Shown piece after piece: positions 1 to 11,585 of a DNA stretch of 64,000 nt. The stretch is taken from assembly GCA_947652115.1 (NCBI GenBank), contig OX393562.1, forward strand, positions 12,655,294 to 12,719,293, in the 5' to 3' direction. A program made the translations under genes and the position numbers. This DNA is from Blastomussa wellsi. Taxonomy: Eukaryota > Cnidaria > Anthozoa > Scleractinia > Plerogyridae. The stretch's first letter is position 1. Every line of letters begins with the position of its first letter. The notes beneath the pieces are model-generated. The model searched no databases and was not told the origin of the DNA. It was given only the letters and a program-made list of their open reading frames with translations.

Positions 1-2
1 TA

Positions 3-2480
3 CAGAAGGATGGCGAACCGTTTCAGTCCTTTGTAGCCGATCTCAGAATCTTGGCAAACACATGCGAGTACGGTGCTTTGAAGGACGAGCTCATTCGTGA
101 TAAAATAGTATGCGGCGTCACTTCTGCGCACGTAAGAAAGCAGCTCTTGAAAGAGAGAGATCTAACACTCGATCGCGCTATCGACATTGGCATCGCAAAC
201 GAGTTGTCAGACAGGAACAACTGCGAGCTATCAGCTAAAGTCGGCGATTCGAAAGAAGAAATCCACAGCGTTGGAAAAGAAAGAAAATTCTCGAAAAGAG
301 GCTCAAAGAAAGATTTGAAGATTCAAAACTGCAAGAATTGTGGTGGCAGTCATGTAGCGAAGCAGAAATCCTGTCCCGCGTTTGGAAAGAAGTGTCTGCA
401 CTGTGGAAAGCCTAACCATTTTGAGAAAGTGTGCCGTTCTAAGCGTTTTGGCGAGCACTCGAATAATCGTCGGGATGGCACTGGCCAGCGCCCCACTCGT
501 AGGCGTCCCGTTGATGAAGTTTATCCACAATTTCCTGTCGACCAAGAAGAAGGTTTATTTATTATTGATGCGATTACGTCCAAGCCAGGAAACAAGCGTG
601 AAATTTATTGCACCATGGAGATCAATGGTCAAGAAGTTGAGATTAAAATTGACACTGGTGCTAAATGCAATGTGATCACACTCGATTTATTCAAGAGGAT
701 CAGGCGCAACGAGAACATTGATCAAACGAAGGCTGTGCAGTTGGTTGCATATGGTGGCGACACATTAAGCACACTTGGTACTGCGTATTTCCAAGTCTAC
801 CTGAAGTCCATGTCTCGCAGCCTAGAATTTCACGTCGTTGACAAGCCTGTTACACCGTTGCTTGGTCTATCAGATGCATTGAGCTTGAATCTTATCCAGT
901 TACACAGTGAGGTCCATGAAGTTGACACTACCGATGCTTTTCGTGCAGCAGTGTTTGACGAGTACAAAGATTTGTTTAAAGGTGACCTTGGCAATTTGCC
1001 AGTCGTTTACAAGATGAGGCTTGACCCTAATGCTACTCCTGTTGTCAGACCACCGCGTAAGATACCTCTGGCAATGGAGGACAGTGTTAAAGCAGAGCTT
1101 GACAGAATGGTAAAGATAGGAGCGATCACGCCTGTCTCTGAGCCAACCGAATGGGTCTCACAAATGGTAGCGGCCAGAAAGAAAGATGGCAGCATCCGGA
1201 TATGCATTGATCCAAGAGACCTTAATCAAGCAATTAGAAGACCTCATCATCCTATGAGAACAGTGGAAGATGTCGCATCGCGCATGCCCAATGCCACAGT
1301 ATTCTCAACCCTTGACGCGAGAAGTGGTTTTTGGCAAATCAAGCTTGATCAAGAGTCTTCCCTGCTCACAACATTTAGTACTCCTTTTGGAAGGTACCGG
1401 TTCCTGAGAATGCCGTTTGGCATCACCTCTGCCTCGGAGGTCTTCCAGCGTTCAATGGAGGAGCTGTTTGCTGGGTATCCCTGTGCTATCATCGTTGATG
1501 ACCTGTTGGTTTGGGGCGAGGGAACACCTGACCATGATGCAAACCTTAAGAAAGTTCTACAAAGAGCTCGTGAAGTTGACCTGAAGTTATGTGCCAAGAA
1601 ATGCAAGTTCCGTCTAGATCGTGTGTCGTACGTTGGTCATCAGTTCACAAGGGGCGGTCTCAAACCTGATGAAGCCAAAGTTACTGCTATAAGAGAGATG
1701 CCAACACCTGCTGACCCAGAGTCACTCCGTCGATTCCTTGGCATGGCTAATTATCTTCACAAGTTTATCAGCAACTTCAGTGACAAGTCTGCACCACTAC
1801 GTGAATTGCTGCGGAATGACACGCACTGGAGCTGGGGGCCAGCACAGCAGCGCGCTTTTGAAGCACTCAAGGCAGACATTTCTCAGACACCAGTCCTAAA
1901 GTACTTTGATCCGTCGAAGTCTACCACATTGTCTGTGGATGCCTCAAAGAGTGGTCTTGGAGCAGTTTGCTTACAGGATGGTCCCCCTGTGGCCTTTGCC
2001 TCACGAGCACTCACAGAAGCCCAAACTCGATACGCTCAAATCGAGAAAGAGTTACTTGCGGCTCTGTTTGCGTGCAAGAAGTTCCATGATTTCATCTATG
2101 GTCGACAAGTCATTATCGAGACTGACCACAAGCCTCTAACAGCCATCGTTAGCAAGCCTCTTCATTCAGCTCCTGCCCGTCTTCAACGAATGCTCTTACA
2201 GCTTCAGAAGTACAACTTGAAGTTCGTGTACAAGAAAGGGACAGAACTCTATGTAGCTGACACGTTGTCACGCGCTTATACTGAAGGAGATTCCGACTCA
2301 GTTGACGATGAGCAGATTGACATTTTGTCTTTCACGTCCATCTCTTCGGCACGCATGGCCGAACTACAGAAGCATACCCTTGAAGATCCTGTTATGCAGA
2401 AAGTTTCTGGTTTCATTGTCAATGGCTGGCCAGGAAAGTCCAAGAGTGTACCTCCTGAGATACAGCCTACTTTCCCATAA
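3..2480 (+). pseudogene. gypsy gag (partial) - protease - reverse transcriptase - RNase H
   Basis: The frame is open from the window edge, so the true start lies upstream. Counting from base 51, two zinc knuckles lie near residues 94-130 (the second reads CLHCGKPNHFEKVC). The retropepsin motif IDTGAKC is near residue 200. RT fingers and palm include TLDARSGFWQIKL, MPFGITSASEVF and the catalytic IVDDLL at about residue 482. RNase H shows SVDASKSGLG, EKELLA and ETDHKPL. The polyprotein should run on into integrase, but a single-base loss just before 2480 converts an in-frame junction to TAA. I infer that the element copies itself through RNA in a virus-like particle. Shadow ORFs in other frames were ignored. 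Confidence 0.9.
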
Positions 2481-2494
2481 GGGACGAGCTGATT

Positions 2495-3724
2495 GTGGAC
2501 GACGGAATCATCTTTAAAGGCCTGAGAGTTGTAGTTCCACAGTCCTTGCGCAAAGAGTACGTTCAGCAGCTTCACAAGGGGCATCCTGGGGTTGATGCTA
2601 CGAAAATAATTGCAAGAGAAGTCGTGTATTGGCCTTCTATGATTCATGACATTGAATCTGCTATATCCTTGTGTCGGCCCTGCAACAGTGCAAGACCCCA
2701 TCAACAGAAAGAACCGCTTCTAATCCATCCAGTCCCAGACCTCCCATGGTCCTTTGTGAGCGCGGACATATTTGAATGGGATGGAATGCAGTACTTGATT
2801 CTCGTCGATTCGTACTCGGGCTGGTTCGAGATGAGTACTCTCAGAGATCTATCGTCCAAAGCTGTGATTAAGAAGATGAAGAATCACTTTGCTACCCATG
2901 GCATTCCCTGCAAGCTGCTAACGGACAATGGTCCACAGTTTTCAAGCAGAGAGTTTCAGAGTTTCGCCGGTGAATGGAGCTTCGAGCGTGTCACCAGCAG
3001 TCCTTACTTCCCTCAGTCCAATGGTCTAGCTGAGAACGCAGTCAAGCAAGCCAAGAACCTGCTGGACAAGTGCAAAAAGGATGGCTCTGACCCCCTGCTT
3101 GGTCTTCTTAACCTCAGGAACGTTCCAAGAGATCAAACGCTAGGTTCTCCTGCTCAACGATTGATGTCCAGACGCACTAGATGTGTTCTACCCGTTGCAA
3201 AGAAACTCCTCTATCCTAGAGCGCTCAACAGCAAAGACGTATCCTCACGTTTGGAGTTGAAGCGACAACAGCAGAATTTGTATTACGATCGGCATGCTAA
3301 ACCTCTCCAACCTCTCAGTCCCCAGCAGGTTGTTCGTCTTCAGACTAACAGAGGTTACGAGAAAGTAGGCGTTGTTAAGCAGCCCACTTCGCATCCACGA
3401 TCGTACACTGTACAAGCTGGAGGAAAGGAGTATAGAAGAAACCGAAGACATCTATTGCCTGTTTCAGAGCCTGCTCCTAACCCGTTTAACCATCATGCAG
3501 CAGCAGATGATGATGTGCCTCTTTCTACACCTTCTCCTGTAAAGTCACCGCCCAAGTTAACCGAGGTGCCTGTTGTACCTCAGCAGTCTCCTGCAAGGTC
3601 TCCTGCCAGACCCCAAGTTCCTACCAGACCCCAAGGATCATCCAGTGGAGAGTCCCAACCATATGTTACCAGATCTGGAAGGATGTCCAAGCCGAATCCA
3701 AAGTATCAAGACTTTGTAACCTGA
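2495..3724 (+). pseudogene. gypsy integrase
   Basis: This is the C-terminal part of the polyprotein, offset by one frame from the preceding ORF. The zinc-binding HHCC domain shows HKGH near residues 27-30 and CRPC at 60-63. The catalytic D,D(35)E triad can be read as D91 (SADIF), D144 (LTDNG) and E180 (NGLAE). A basic, proline-rich C-terminal tail follows and ends in a natural stop 136 bases before the LTR. The first ATG is simply the first after the frameshift, not a real translation start. Function: insertion of the cDNA into host DNA. Confidence 0.9.
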
Positions 3725-3851
3725 CTATCATGAGACACTGACTTTCAATGAACTCACTCAGTCATAGGATTATAGGGTTATAACGGACTTTGACTTGTTT
3801 TTTCTATTTTGCTTGTAACTCGCTTTTCCAGTTGCAGTGTATTCATTTTGT

Positions 3852-3966
3852 AAAGGGGGATGTAAGCATGTTATTGTAAGCGTGTGGAATGTGCGTGGAA
3901 TGTGTGTGTGGAATGTGTATGAGCGGTATGCTAATTTGAAGTATATATAACTTGTTGTTGGCACTT
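3852..3966 (+). repeat. polypurine tract and truncated 3' LTR
   Basis: A purine run AAAGGGGGA ends at 3860 and is followed directly by TGTAAGCATG, the usual TG start of an LTR. A TATA-like AGTATATATAA lies near 3940. Within 30 bases of that, the sequence turns into the antisense C-terminus of another gypsy pol, so the LTR is cut short. The exact breakpoint is uncertain by about 10 bases. Confidence 0.7.
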
Positions 3967-3967
3967 A

Positions 3968-5419
3968 TTAAGGATTCGGTTTTGGAACTACACGCTGGAC
4001 ACGGTCGTTCGTCAGTGTCCTTGAAGGTCGTGAGGTACTTAGTGTCTCTGATTGTACTCCAATGCTCTCCGGCGGATCAAGGCATTCTTCACTGTTCTGC
4101 GGACCAACAGCTGGTTCTTCTGCAGGTAGTGAGGCAGGCGTTGTCAAAACACCTGGTTCTTGCTGGGGTGTGGGGTCCCCCTCCTTGACATACCGCTTTA
4201 CATGGCTTGTGTTTCTGGAGTACTGACTCCCTGTTGGACTTTCAATCACAAGACTGTTTCCGCTCTTACTGATAACCTTGAACGGGTTCGGGTTGAAAGC
4301 TGTGCTTAGCTTGCTAGTCTTGTCCTGTTTGACTAGGACTTCATCTCCTGCTTCAACACATAGTCTTTGGTCTTGGCTTTCTGTTCAGCATCGCGATCGT
4401 GCAAGCCGTGGTCATAAGCGTGATCAATGCTCAAATCAGGGATCTTTTCTCTAACTTTCCGGTTAAACTATAGCTCAGCAGGACTCCTTCCAGTCGTGCT
4501 GTGGGGATTGCTTCTGTACACAGTGAGATACTTCCTTAATTCTGCCCTCCGGGGTTTGTTCTCTGCTTGAGCAATCTGCAGGCGCTTTAATAATGACCGA
4601 TTCTGCCTCTCCACCTCCCCGTTAGCTTGGGCCCACTTGGCAGTAACTTTGTGATGAATTATGGCGTGCTGTTCACAATACTCTCTAAATTCACTTGATT
4701 GGAACTGCGGGCCAATGTGAGAGTTAATGGTGGCTGGTAACCCATGTCTACAGAAGGTGTCTGCCAGGCGGTCGATGACCTTCTCAGCGGTAGTGGATTG
4801 CATGACCTCGACCTCGTAGAATCTGCTATGGTAATCGACAATCACCAGCAGTGAATGTCCTGGTGGTAGTGGTCCCATCAGATCAACTACTAAGTCTTTC
4901 CAGGGTCCATCTGGTAGTACTGTGGACCGGATTTCGGTTCGCGGTTCGCGAAGATCTGGTCGTTCCACTAGCTGGCACCCATGGCATGTCCTGCAGTGTC
5001 TGTCAGCCGCTTCGTCCATTCCTGGCCACCACACCTTGGTCCTGGGATTTTGTTTTGTGCCAGCCACTCAAGTGGCCTTTATGAGCAAGAGCTAAGGTCC
5101 TCGGTTGAAGCTTTCGGGGAATGACAATGCGCGTACCTCGAAGCACAAGCTGGCCAATGACACACAACTCCCAGCCACCGCCACGTATTGTTTGCACTTC
5201 CCAAACTGCCCTGTCGCAATGGCCCTCCTTATTTCTATCAGTTCTTTCATCAACGGCTTCGTCTATCTCGCGGGTTGTGAGTGCTGTCGGAGTCGCATTT
5301 ACGGCAACGAATCTAACATATTTTTCTGCACACTGCTGGTGGTTGCCAGGCATGACCTCCCTGTCGAGCAGCCGTGACAGTGGATCAGCCATGTTCCCTA
5401 CCCCAGGCTTGCGTATCAC
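3968..5419 (-). pseudogene. gypsy-2 integrase and C-terminal tail (fragments)
   Basis: Minus-strand fragments cover the integrase. The zinc-binding region includes HKGHL and CRTCHGC. The core includes VDLMGPL, NSHIGPQF (where DxGPQF is expected, so the second catalytic Asp appears changed to His) and NGEVERQNR, which carries the catalytic Glu. A separate piece, 3968-4249, carries the tail motif SRNTSHVKRY. Frameshifts separate 5003-5419, 4468-5067 and 3968-4249. Not functional. Confidence 0.8.
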
Positions 5420-5553
5420 ACTGAAATGATATGGCTGTAATCTGAGAACCCATTGTACTATCCGTGCACATTGTCTCCATCATGGACCATATTGATGGTT
5501 TTCACGTCACGCAAGTATCACGCAAGTTTCACGCACATAAGAAATAAAATCGC

Positions 5554-6939
5554 TTACCATTCAATAAATTGAAATATCGTAGACGGGTAATAAATAAACA
5601 ACTTGCCAAAGTTTCGGGGATGTACGATATTCCGAACTAGAGTTATTCGGCAAAGTGTATCACTGAAAATTATAGTGTTTAGTATGGAGACGCCATGTTG
5701 GAGCCCCAAGAATATGACCTCCAAGGGCTTATGGTCGGTCTCCACGACAAACTTCATTCCATACAGATAGACATGGAACCTCTCGCATGCCAACACCACA
5801 CCTAGCGCCTCTTTTTCCGTTTGGGAGTATCTCTGCTCACATTTAGTCAGACTGCGACTTGCATAACTGTCTACACACTGCCCTGTTCCTGTACGAGAAC
5901 TGCTCCCAGTCCAACTGGGCTGGTATCTGTAATCACCTTGGTGGGTGCGTTTTTATCGAAATACACGAGGGTGCATGCCTCTGCCATCTTCTGTTTGAGA
6001 GATTCAAAGGTGTTCCTCTGTTCTGATCCAAATTCCAACGGCGCCTCTGGTCAATCTTCGCAGTGGTTCAAACAATATCGCAAAGTGAGGTATGAACCTG
6101 CTACTGTAGTTGGCCAGACACACGAAACTGCGAAAATCGGTGGCATTCTCCAGTTCCTTCGCTTCTAATACTGCTTTGACTCGATCTTCTGTAGGCCCAA
6201 TCCCTTTCTCTGAAAGCAACATGCCCATAAACACCAACCTGTCAGAGTGCGACCGCACGGTTGCAGGCGCTGGATAGTTTGATGGAGCCGCTTGTCATGT
6301 GTTTCCGTGTCAGGACCATGTACCACAATGTCATCCGAGATGTTTTCTGCACCTTCGATAACTGCAAGGACTGAAGCAATTTCATGTATATTGTTCACTG
6401 GCAGAACAGACACCAAAGAGTAAGCGTTTGTAGTGAAACAACCCATCAGGTGTGGCAAATGTTGTAATTTCCCTGGATTCTGGGTTCAATTCTAACTGAT
6501 GGTAACTCCATTTGAGGGCCAATTTACTGAAGACCTTGGAACCATTCATGGTGTGTAACACCTCGTCAACTGTGGGTATTGGATATCGCCTTCGCATTAT
6601 TGCTTGATTTGCCTATTTCATGTCAATGCAGAGGCGGATTTCCCCATTGTTCTTTGGAACAACTACCACAGGGTTGACCCAAGGCGAAGGCCCCTCCACT
6701 GCTTCAATTATTCCCAGTTCCAAGAGTTCTGTGGTTTTGTCTTGGAACTTTTCCCTGAGATTGAAAGGTATTCTTCTGTACGGCCGTGCCACAGGTTTCA
6801 CAGTGGGGTCTATATCCAGGGATATCTGTTTCCTTTTTAGCTTCCCAACACCCTCAAACACTTCTGGGTATTGCTGTTTCAAGTCATGGGCCTTAGTGGT
6901 TACCATAGCAATGTTAATACCAACTTTTAGCGCCCCCAA
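5554..6939 (-). pseudogene. gypsy-2 reverse transcriptase and RNase H (fragments)
   Basis: Fragments in several frames. RT motifs seen are PVARPYRRIPF, GEIRLCIDMK, YPIPTVDEVL, a palm motif reading ISDDIVVHGPD (the YxDD box with its Tyr lost), and the thumb motif FMGMLLSEKGI. RNase H retains VVETDHKPLEV near 5700. Part of RNase H appears deleted between about 5430 and 5554. The reading frame is interrupted at about 6600, 6460, 6260 and 5800. Confidence 0.8.
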
Positions 6940-7099
6940 TCTGTTGCTGTTACTTTTCGAGTAGTGACAACCCTTTACCCTTCAAGAACTCAGCTCCTGT
7001 GGTTCTGTCACAAACAGCCACCATACACTTAAAACTTCCTTTTACTGACAATGGCTGATTTGATGCATATGGATATAACTTTTGGTCGAGAGAAGCAGC

Positions 7100-8092
7100 T
7101 TATGATTCACATTTTACTCCCTTCGCCTTCAGCTGTTCCCATGTCCCTCCGTCAACAATATTGCTGTTAGCCCCAGAATCGATTAGCATCTTAAGGTCCG
7201 CCCCTCCTACTTGTAAGGTAATCATTTCTGATTGTTCACCTGTATTGATACTGAATGCGCAGTCATGTTGAGTGTCACTGGGTCCCTTTCCAACCTGGTG
7301 AGCATAGGATTTTGTTTTGCAGACTTTTTCAAAATGATCTCTCCTACGATACTTTCTGCAAGTCTTGCCTTTTGCAGGGCACTAAGGATCACGACCAAAA
7401 TGTCCCATTAAACCGCCCCTGTAATAAGTTTGATCTCTCGTTTGGGATCTACCCTTTGTGCTAGTGCTCGGATTGGTAGCCCTCTTATTGACTCTGTTAA
7501 TACTTTCTGGTTCTTCCCCTTTTGCAGAAAGTGCAGCCAGTTGTGTTTCAATTTTTTGGCATTGTTCAGCGATCTCTAAAGTGCGTTTTAAGTTTAGACT
7601 TTGCCCTTCTTCAAGTAATTTGCGTTTTATGTAAGTAGAAGCACATTTTTGTTCAAAATCTCGAATCTGGTTATCGGCATCGGTGCCAAAATCACAATCT
7701 TTAGCTGCTTTCTTTAAACGTGTAACAAATTGTTGAACGGTCTCACCTGGTTTTTGTGTGATCTGATGAAAAGCCTGGCGGGCAAACGCCGAGTTTGTTA
7801 TTTTTTTGTGGTACGAAATAGGCGTTTAGAACCTCCAATGCGCGGGTATACCCCGGTGTCGGTTAAAGTCGTAAATATTTCCTGTACGTCTGGCCCAGCC
7901 ATGTGTTGTAACATTGCTCTTCGCCTCTGCTTCGTTGCTGTGGTAGTTGCTTCGTTTGCAATAAAACCTTTTCCGTCGGAGTATAACTCGAATGAATTCA
8001 ACCATCTTGTTCATTGTGGGCCAATCGTCGCTGGGTTAGAAAAACAATCAAATTTTGGTAACACGTTCTTTTTCATCGCCAGATTGCTCTAA
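7100..8092 (-). pseudogene. gypsy-2 gag, zinc knuckle and protease (fragments)
   Basis: A gag core is seen at 7798-8001 on the minus strand (HMAGPDVQEIFTTL, a recurring gypsy gag motif). It continues upstream through a TGA that replaces an expected Trp (GPQ-stop-TRW). A decayed CCHC knuckle lies near 7320-7420 (HFGRDP, then CRKYRRRDHFEKVC with a Cys changed to Tyr). The aspartic protease motif LIDSGANSNIV is near 7160-7190. Frames are not continuous. Confidence 0.75.
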
Positions 8093-8131
8093 TGTTCGAT
8101 GATGCAACTATTCTCGTCGCCAGCGTAGTGT

Positions 8132-8264
8132 TCCCTGGATCAATAACACATTTAAGCTTCCAGATTTAACTCAACGTATCCACATATCCCACAACATGGC
8201 CGCCGCTTCCAAAAGCACATGGTAAGTTTCATCCCAACATGCTTAGCGGCCCAATACATTGCAC
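8132..8264. other. probable remnant of gypsy-2 5' LTR
   Basis: Lies just upstream of the gypsy-2 primer-binding-like site on the minus strand and begins TGTTCCCTGG on plus. No second LTR copy exists in the window to confirm its limits. Confidence 0.35.
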
Positions 8265-9535
8265 CTAATAAAACAAACCTACCCACCCCATCAGACTGGG
8301 GATAGATCGCATTTGTATCATAATGCAAATCCGAGAAGAGAAAACTAAACGGGAAGTAAACTTACAAACAATGGAAGCAGCACAATTTTATTATGAGATA
8401 ATTTATTTGGAAACATGATTTTGTTTTATTGTTATTAATTTAAATTCCCATTATACGTGACGTACATTGGTTGTCTGCTAGATAAAACACTCACGTCACT
8501 GCAGTGCTAATTATAACACCTGCCACGTGATAAATTAGTTGGACATGTCAGTACTGACATCGCACTAGCTGGGAAGTCTCCGGTTAAAAAAGTTAGTCAA
8601 AAGTTAGCCTTGCTAAACGAAACTGTTATATCTTTAATTATATCGTCGGTGCCGAATTTTCTCTGTCTTCAAATTCTGCAATAAATTTTATCAATTACGG
8701 AAAGGCAAGGGTGGACTCTATAAAAACGTTGTCCGCTTTCAGTAAGGTCAATATATTATTTCTGTTTCCACGCAAATTGTATTCTGTAGCAGAAATATGC
8801 CCTATTTATAAAACAAAACGTATAATCTCCTGCAGTAAACAGAAAGAGCATATCTCAAATTGAAGGGTGAACGTGTGACGAGTTCTGAGCATTAAGCATT
8901 ATTTTGAGCAGCCTAACAATATTATTTGATCATAAAGGTAGGTGCTGAAATAGATGTTTGAAAAACAGCGAACGGAGACAGGAGTTTTCCCGTTATCCCA
9001 ACCAATTCACTGCAACTCCGCCCTATCTTTAAACATTGCTTTGTAGAAAATTGTTCGCACATCCAAGACGTCGTTTTCACTTTTTGCAAGAAAATATATA
9101 ATGTTGTTACCTTGTTTATCTTACCTTACTTATCTACTCCAAGAGCAACCTCACATTAGTCAGTATTCAATATGTGATGACTGCACTAACGCGCAAAACT
9201 AAGATAATGTTAACTACCCTCGATCGAAGAAGGCAACCAGCGAATTTTCAATTTAGGCTCCATTCACATAAGAACCTGTTCAAGCTAGAATTTTTAGCAG
9301 GTTCTTAGTTTATCAAATAGAGTCAAAACTAAAAATTACATTCAGTATAGCTTTAAAGTGCATAATAGGGTTTTTATATGAGTGCATATACTGTCATTTT
9401 GGAGACAAAATTTGTGCGTAATTTACATAAATGATATACCACAGCTACCGAAAATGAGTCGCTTTCTTCTTAAGAAAATAAGAACCCATTTAAGAACCTG
9501 TTTAGCCTAATGTCTCTGGGATATTAATGTTTTCC
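8265..9535. repeat. interspersed repeat, copy A
   Basis: About 1.27 kb of non-coding AT-rich sequence that recurs, in the same order, at 9779-9933 plus 10753-12100, and in part at 50865-51560. Shared landmarks include ACGTGACGTACATTGG, GTCACTGCAGT, TGCCACGTGATAAAT and a GTTTAGCCTAA-type end. No transposase and no terminal repeats are visible, so its class is unknown. Confidence 0.75.
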
Positions 9536-9933
9536 TACGCTATGAGGGAAAAGATTAATTAACGCAAATGAGGACTAAATACCTTGTAACCTTGTTTACC
9601 ATTAGTAGTATTTTAGAATTCGAATTCAGTTTGACCGTTTCGGCTTTGACATTCATTGATGATGGACCCTCAAAACGCGCAATACATACGAAAGGCACGA
9701 TACTAACATTAACGGAAGCCCACAAGCCAAACTAAACTCTAGTAATAATTCAGGCGTCACAAACGAACTTCTTTATTCCCCAATAAAACAAACCTACCCA
9801 CCCTACCAAATTGGGGATGGATCGTGTTTGTATCATAATGCAAATCCGTGAACAGAAAGCTAAACGGGAAGTAAACTTACAAACAATGGAAGCAGCACAA
9901 TTTTATGGTGAGATAATTTATTTGGAAACATGA

Positions 9934-10752
9934 CTCACCGCAGGCGAGTGTTCTCAAATGGCGGGAGTGTTTTATGACAGTATAATACATGGCTTAGGCT
10001 TCTTCATTTGCTTTATGATATAGATTTTATACACCGCGAATAAAAACACCAAAACACGCACGATCGATAAACTGAAGCAATTTAATTTCGCTTCTTCTAC
10101 TTTCATCTCGAACTTAGAAGCTTCTTCGACTATCTCTGCAGCTTGAATCGGAATTTCTTTATAGAAATGTTCGCCGCCATCCCTTGCGAATTTTCACTAG
10201 AGTGAGGCTGACGAAAAACAATAAAACACGCTTTTTCTATGTTTTATATTCTGTTATAATATAGATAGAACTCTGCGCGCGCTCTGATTGGTCAAAAACC
10301 CATGTTTTATAAGAGTATAAAACATAGAAAAAGCGCGTTTTATTGTTGTCGTCAGCTTTACTCTGGTGAAGATTCGCAAGGGATAAGGGCGAACATTTTC
10401 CATGAAGAAATTCCTTACAAAATTCTGAGTCAAGCTGCAGAGACTGTCGAAGAAGCTTCTAAGTTCGAGAGGAAAGCAGAAGAAGCGAAATTGAATTGCT
10501 TTAGTTTATCGATCGTGCTTGTTTCGTTGGTTTTACTCGCGGCGTATAAAATCTATATCATAAAACAAATGAAGAAGCCTAAGCCATATATTATACTGTC
10601 ATAAAACACTCCGAACATTTGAGAACACTCGAGAAATGTAGAAAACACGAGCCGCAGGCGAGTGTTTTCTACATGTCCCTCGTGTCCTTAAATGCCCGTA
10701 GTGTTTAATGACAGTATAATGCATGGCTTAGGCTTCTTTATTTGTTAAATGT
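9934..10752. mobile_element. fold-back (long inverted repeat) element
   Basis: The left arm, about 9955-10245, is the reverse complement of the right arm, about 10310-10625, around a short spacer containing the phrase TCTGATTGGTCAAAAACC. A third copy of the outer 40 bases (ATGGCTTAGGCTTCTT) lies at 10697-10735. The insert is flanked by two 24-base copies, with one mismatch, of a sequence beginning GAGATAATTTATTTGG (9910-9933 and 10753-10776). This may be a very long target duplication or a recombination footprint. No transposase is present. Confidence 0.75.
10302..10604 (+). CDS. small hypothetical membrane protein inside the fold-back arm
   Basis: A 100-codon ORF occupying the right arm. 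It has an acidic/basic amphipathic stretch (residues about 45-65, AAETVEEASKFERKAEEAKL), then one hydrophobic segment (SLSIVLVSLVLLAAY) and a basic tail (KQMKKPKPY). The mirrored left arm encodes the same C-terminal half on the minus strand with mostly codon-preserving differences, but an indel breaks its N-terminal half. I do not recognise the family. It may be a captured exon or a chance ORF kept open by the repeat. Confidence 0.35.
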   Translation: MFYKSIKHRKSAFYCCRQLYSGEDSQGIRANIFHEEIPYKILSQAAETVEEASKFERKAEEAKLNCFSLSIVLVSLVLLAAYKIYIIKQMKKPKPYIILS

Positions 10753-11334
10753 GAGATAATTTATTTGGAAAAATGATTTTCTTTTATTATTATTTAAATT
10801 CTCATCATACGTGACGTACATTGGTTGTCTGCTCGACAAAACACTCACGTCACTGCAGTACTAATTATAACATCTGCCACGTGATAAATCATTTTGGCAA
10901 GTTAGTACTGACATCGCACTAGCTGGGAGAACCCCACGTTAAAAAAGTTACTCAAAAGTTAGCCTTGCTAAACTAAACTGTCATATCTTTATATCGTCGG
11001 TGCTGAATTTTCTCTGTCTTCAAATTCTGCAATTGAACTTATCAATTACGTAAAGGCAGGGGTGAACTCTATAAAAACGTTGTCGGCTTTCAGTGAGGTC
11101 AATATGTTATATCTGTTTCCACGTAAATTGTATTCTAAAGCAGAAATATGCCCTATTCATAAAACACACCGTATAACCTCCTGCAGCAGCATATCTCGCG
11201 TGAGGTGAACGTGTGAGGAGTTCTGAGTATTAAGAATTACTTTGAGCAGCCTGACAATATTATTTTACCAAAAAGGTAGGTGCCGAAATAGTTGTTTGAT
11301 TATCAGAGAACGGAGACAGGAGTTTTCCAGCTAT

Positions 11335-11537
11335 ATAATTTGGTTTTATCAACTGGGTTAATAATGTCAATTGGCCACCGTAAAGAGATTCAAGAGCTGA
11401 TGTTTCGAGCGTTAGCTCTTCGTCGAAGCGAATCGACGAAGGGCTAACGCTCGAAACGTCAGCACTTGAATCTCTTTACGGTGGCCAATTGACATTATCA
11501 ACCCAGTTGATAAAACCAAATTATATTGTTATACTTT

Positions 11538-11579
<42 letters not shown>

Positions 11580-11585
11580 CTATTC
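11335..11585 (+). mobile_element. Penelope-like element remnant, hairpin form
   Basis: Two inverted copies of about 90 bases (arms meeting near 11434) are followed by a tail containing TTATATTGTTATACTT and CCGACGCAGCACCACAG. The same modules flank the Penelope GIY-YIG fragment at 47316-48182. A 13-bp target duplication GTTTTCCAGCTAT is present at 11322-11334 and 11586-11598. Copy A of the host repeat shows the uninterrupted target, confirming an insertion. It carries no coding sequence. Confidence 0.8.

Larger units (their letters stand above)
1..3966 (+). mobile_element. Ty3/gypsy retrotransposon, 5' end outside window, 3' LTR truncated
   Basis: Domain order is gag zinc knuckles, protease, reverse transcriptase, RNase H, integrase, then a polypurine tract and the start of an LTR. 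This order (integrase last) is that of Ty3/gypsy. The 5' LTR and most of gag lie before base 1. The 3' LTR begins at 3861 and is lost at about 3966, where a second gypsy element starts in the opposite orientation. One frameshift separates the RNase H part from the integrase part; the catalytic motifs are otherwise intact, so it is a young but broken copy. Confidence 0.93.
3968..8131 (-). mobile_element. second, decayed Ty3/gypsy element
   Basis: Read on the minus strand from about 8131 down to 3968, it shows gag, zinc knuckles, protease, RT, RNase H, integrase and C-terminal tail in gypsy order, broken by many stops and frameshifts. A primer-binding-like TGGCGACGAG lies just upstream of gag (plus about 8112-8121), suggesting that its 5' LTR ends near 8131. 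No 3' LTR was recognised; the element stops at the join with the first gypsy copy. Confidence 0.85.
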
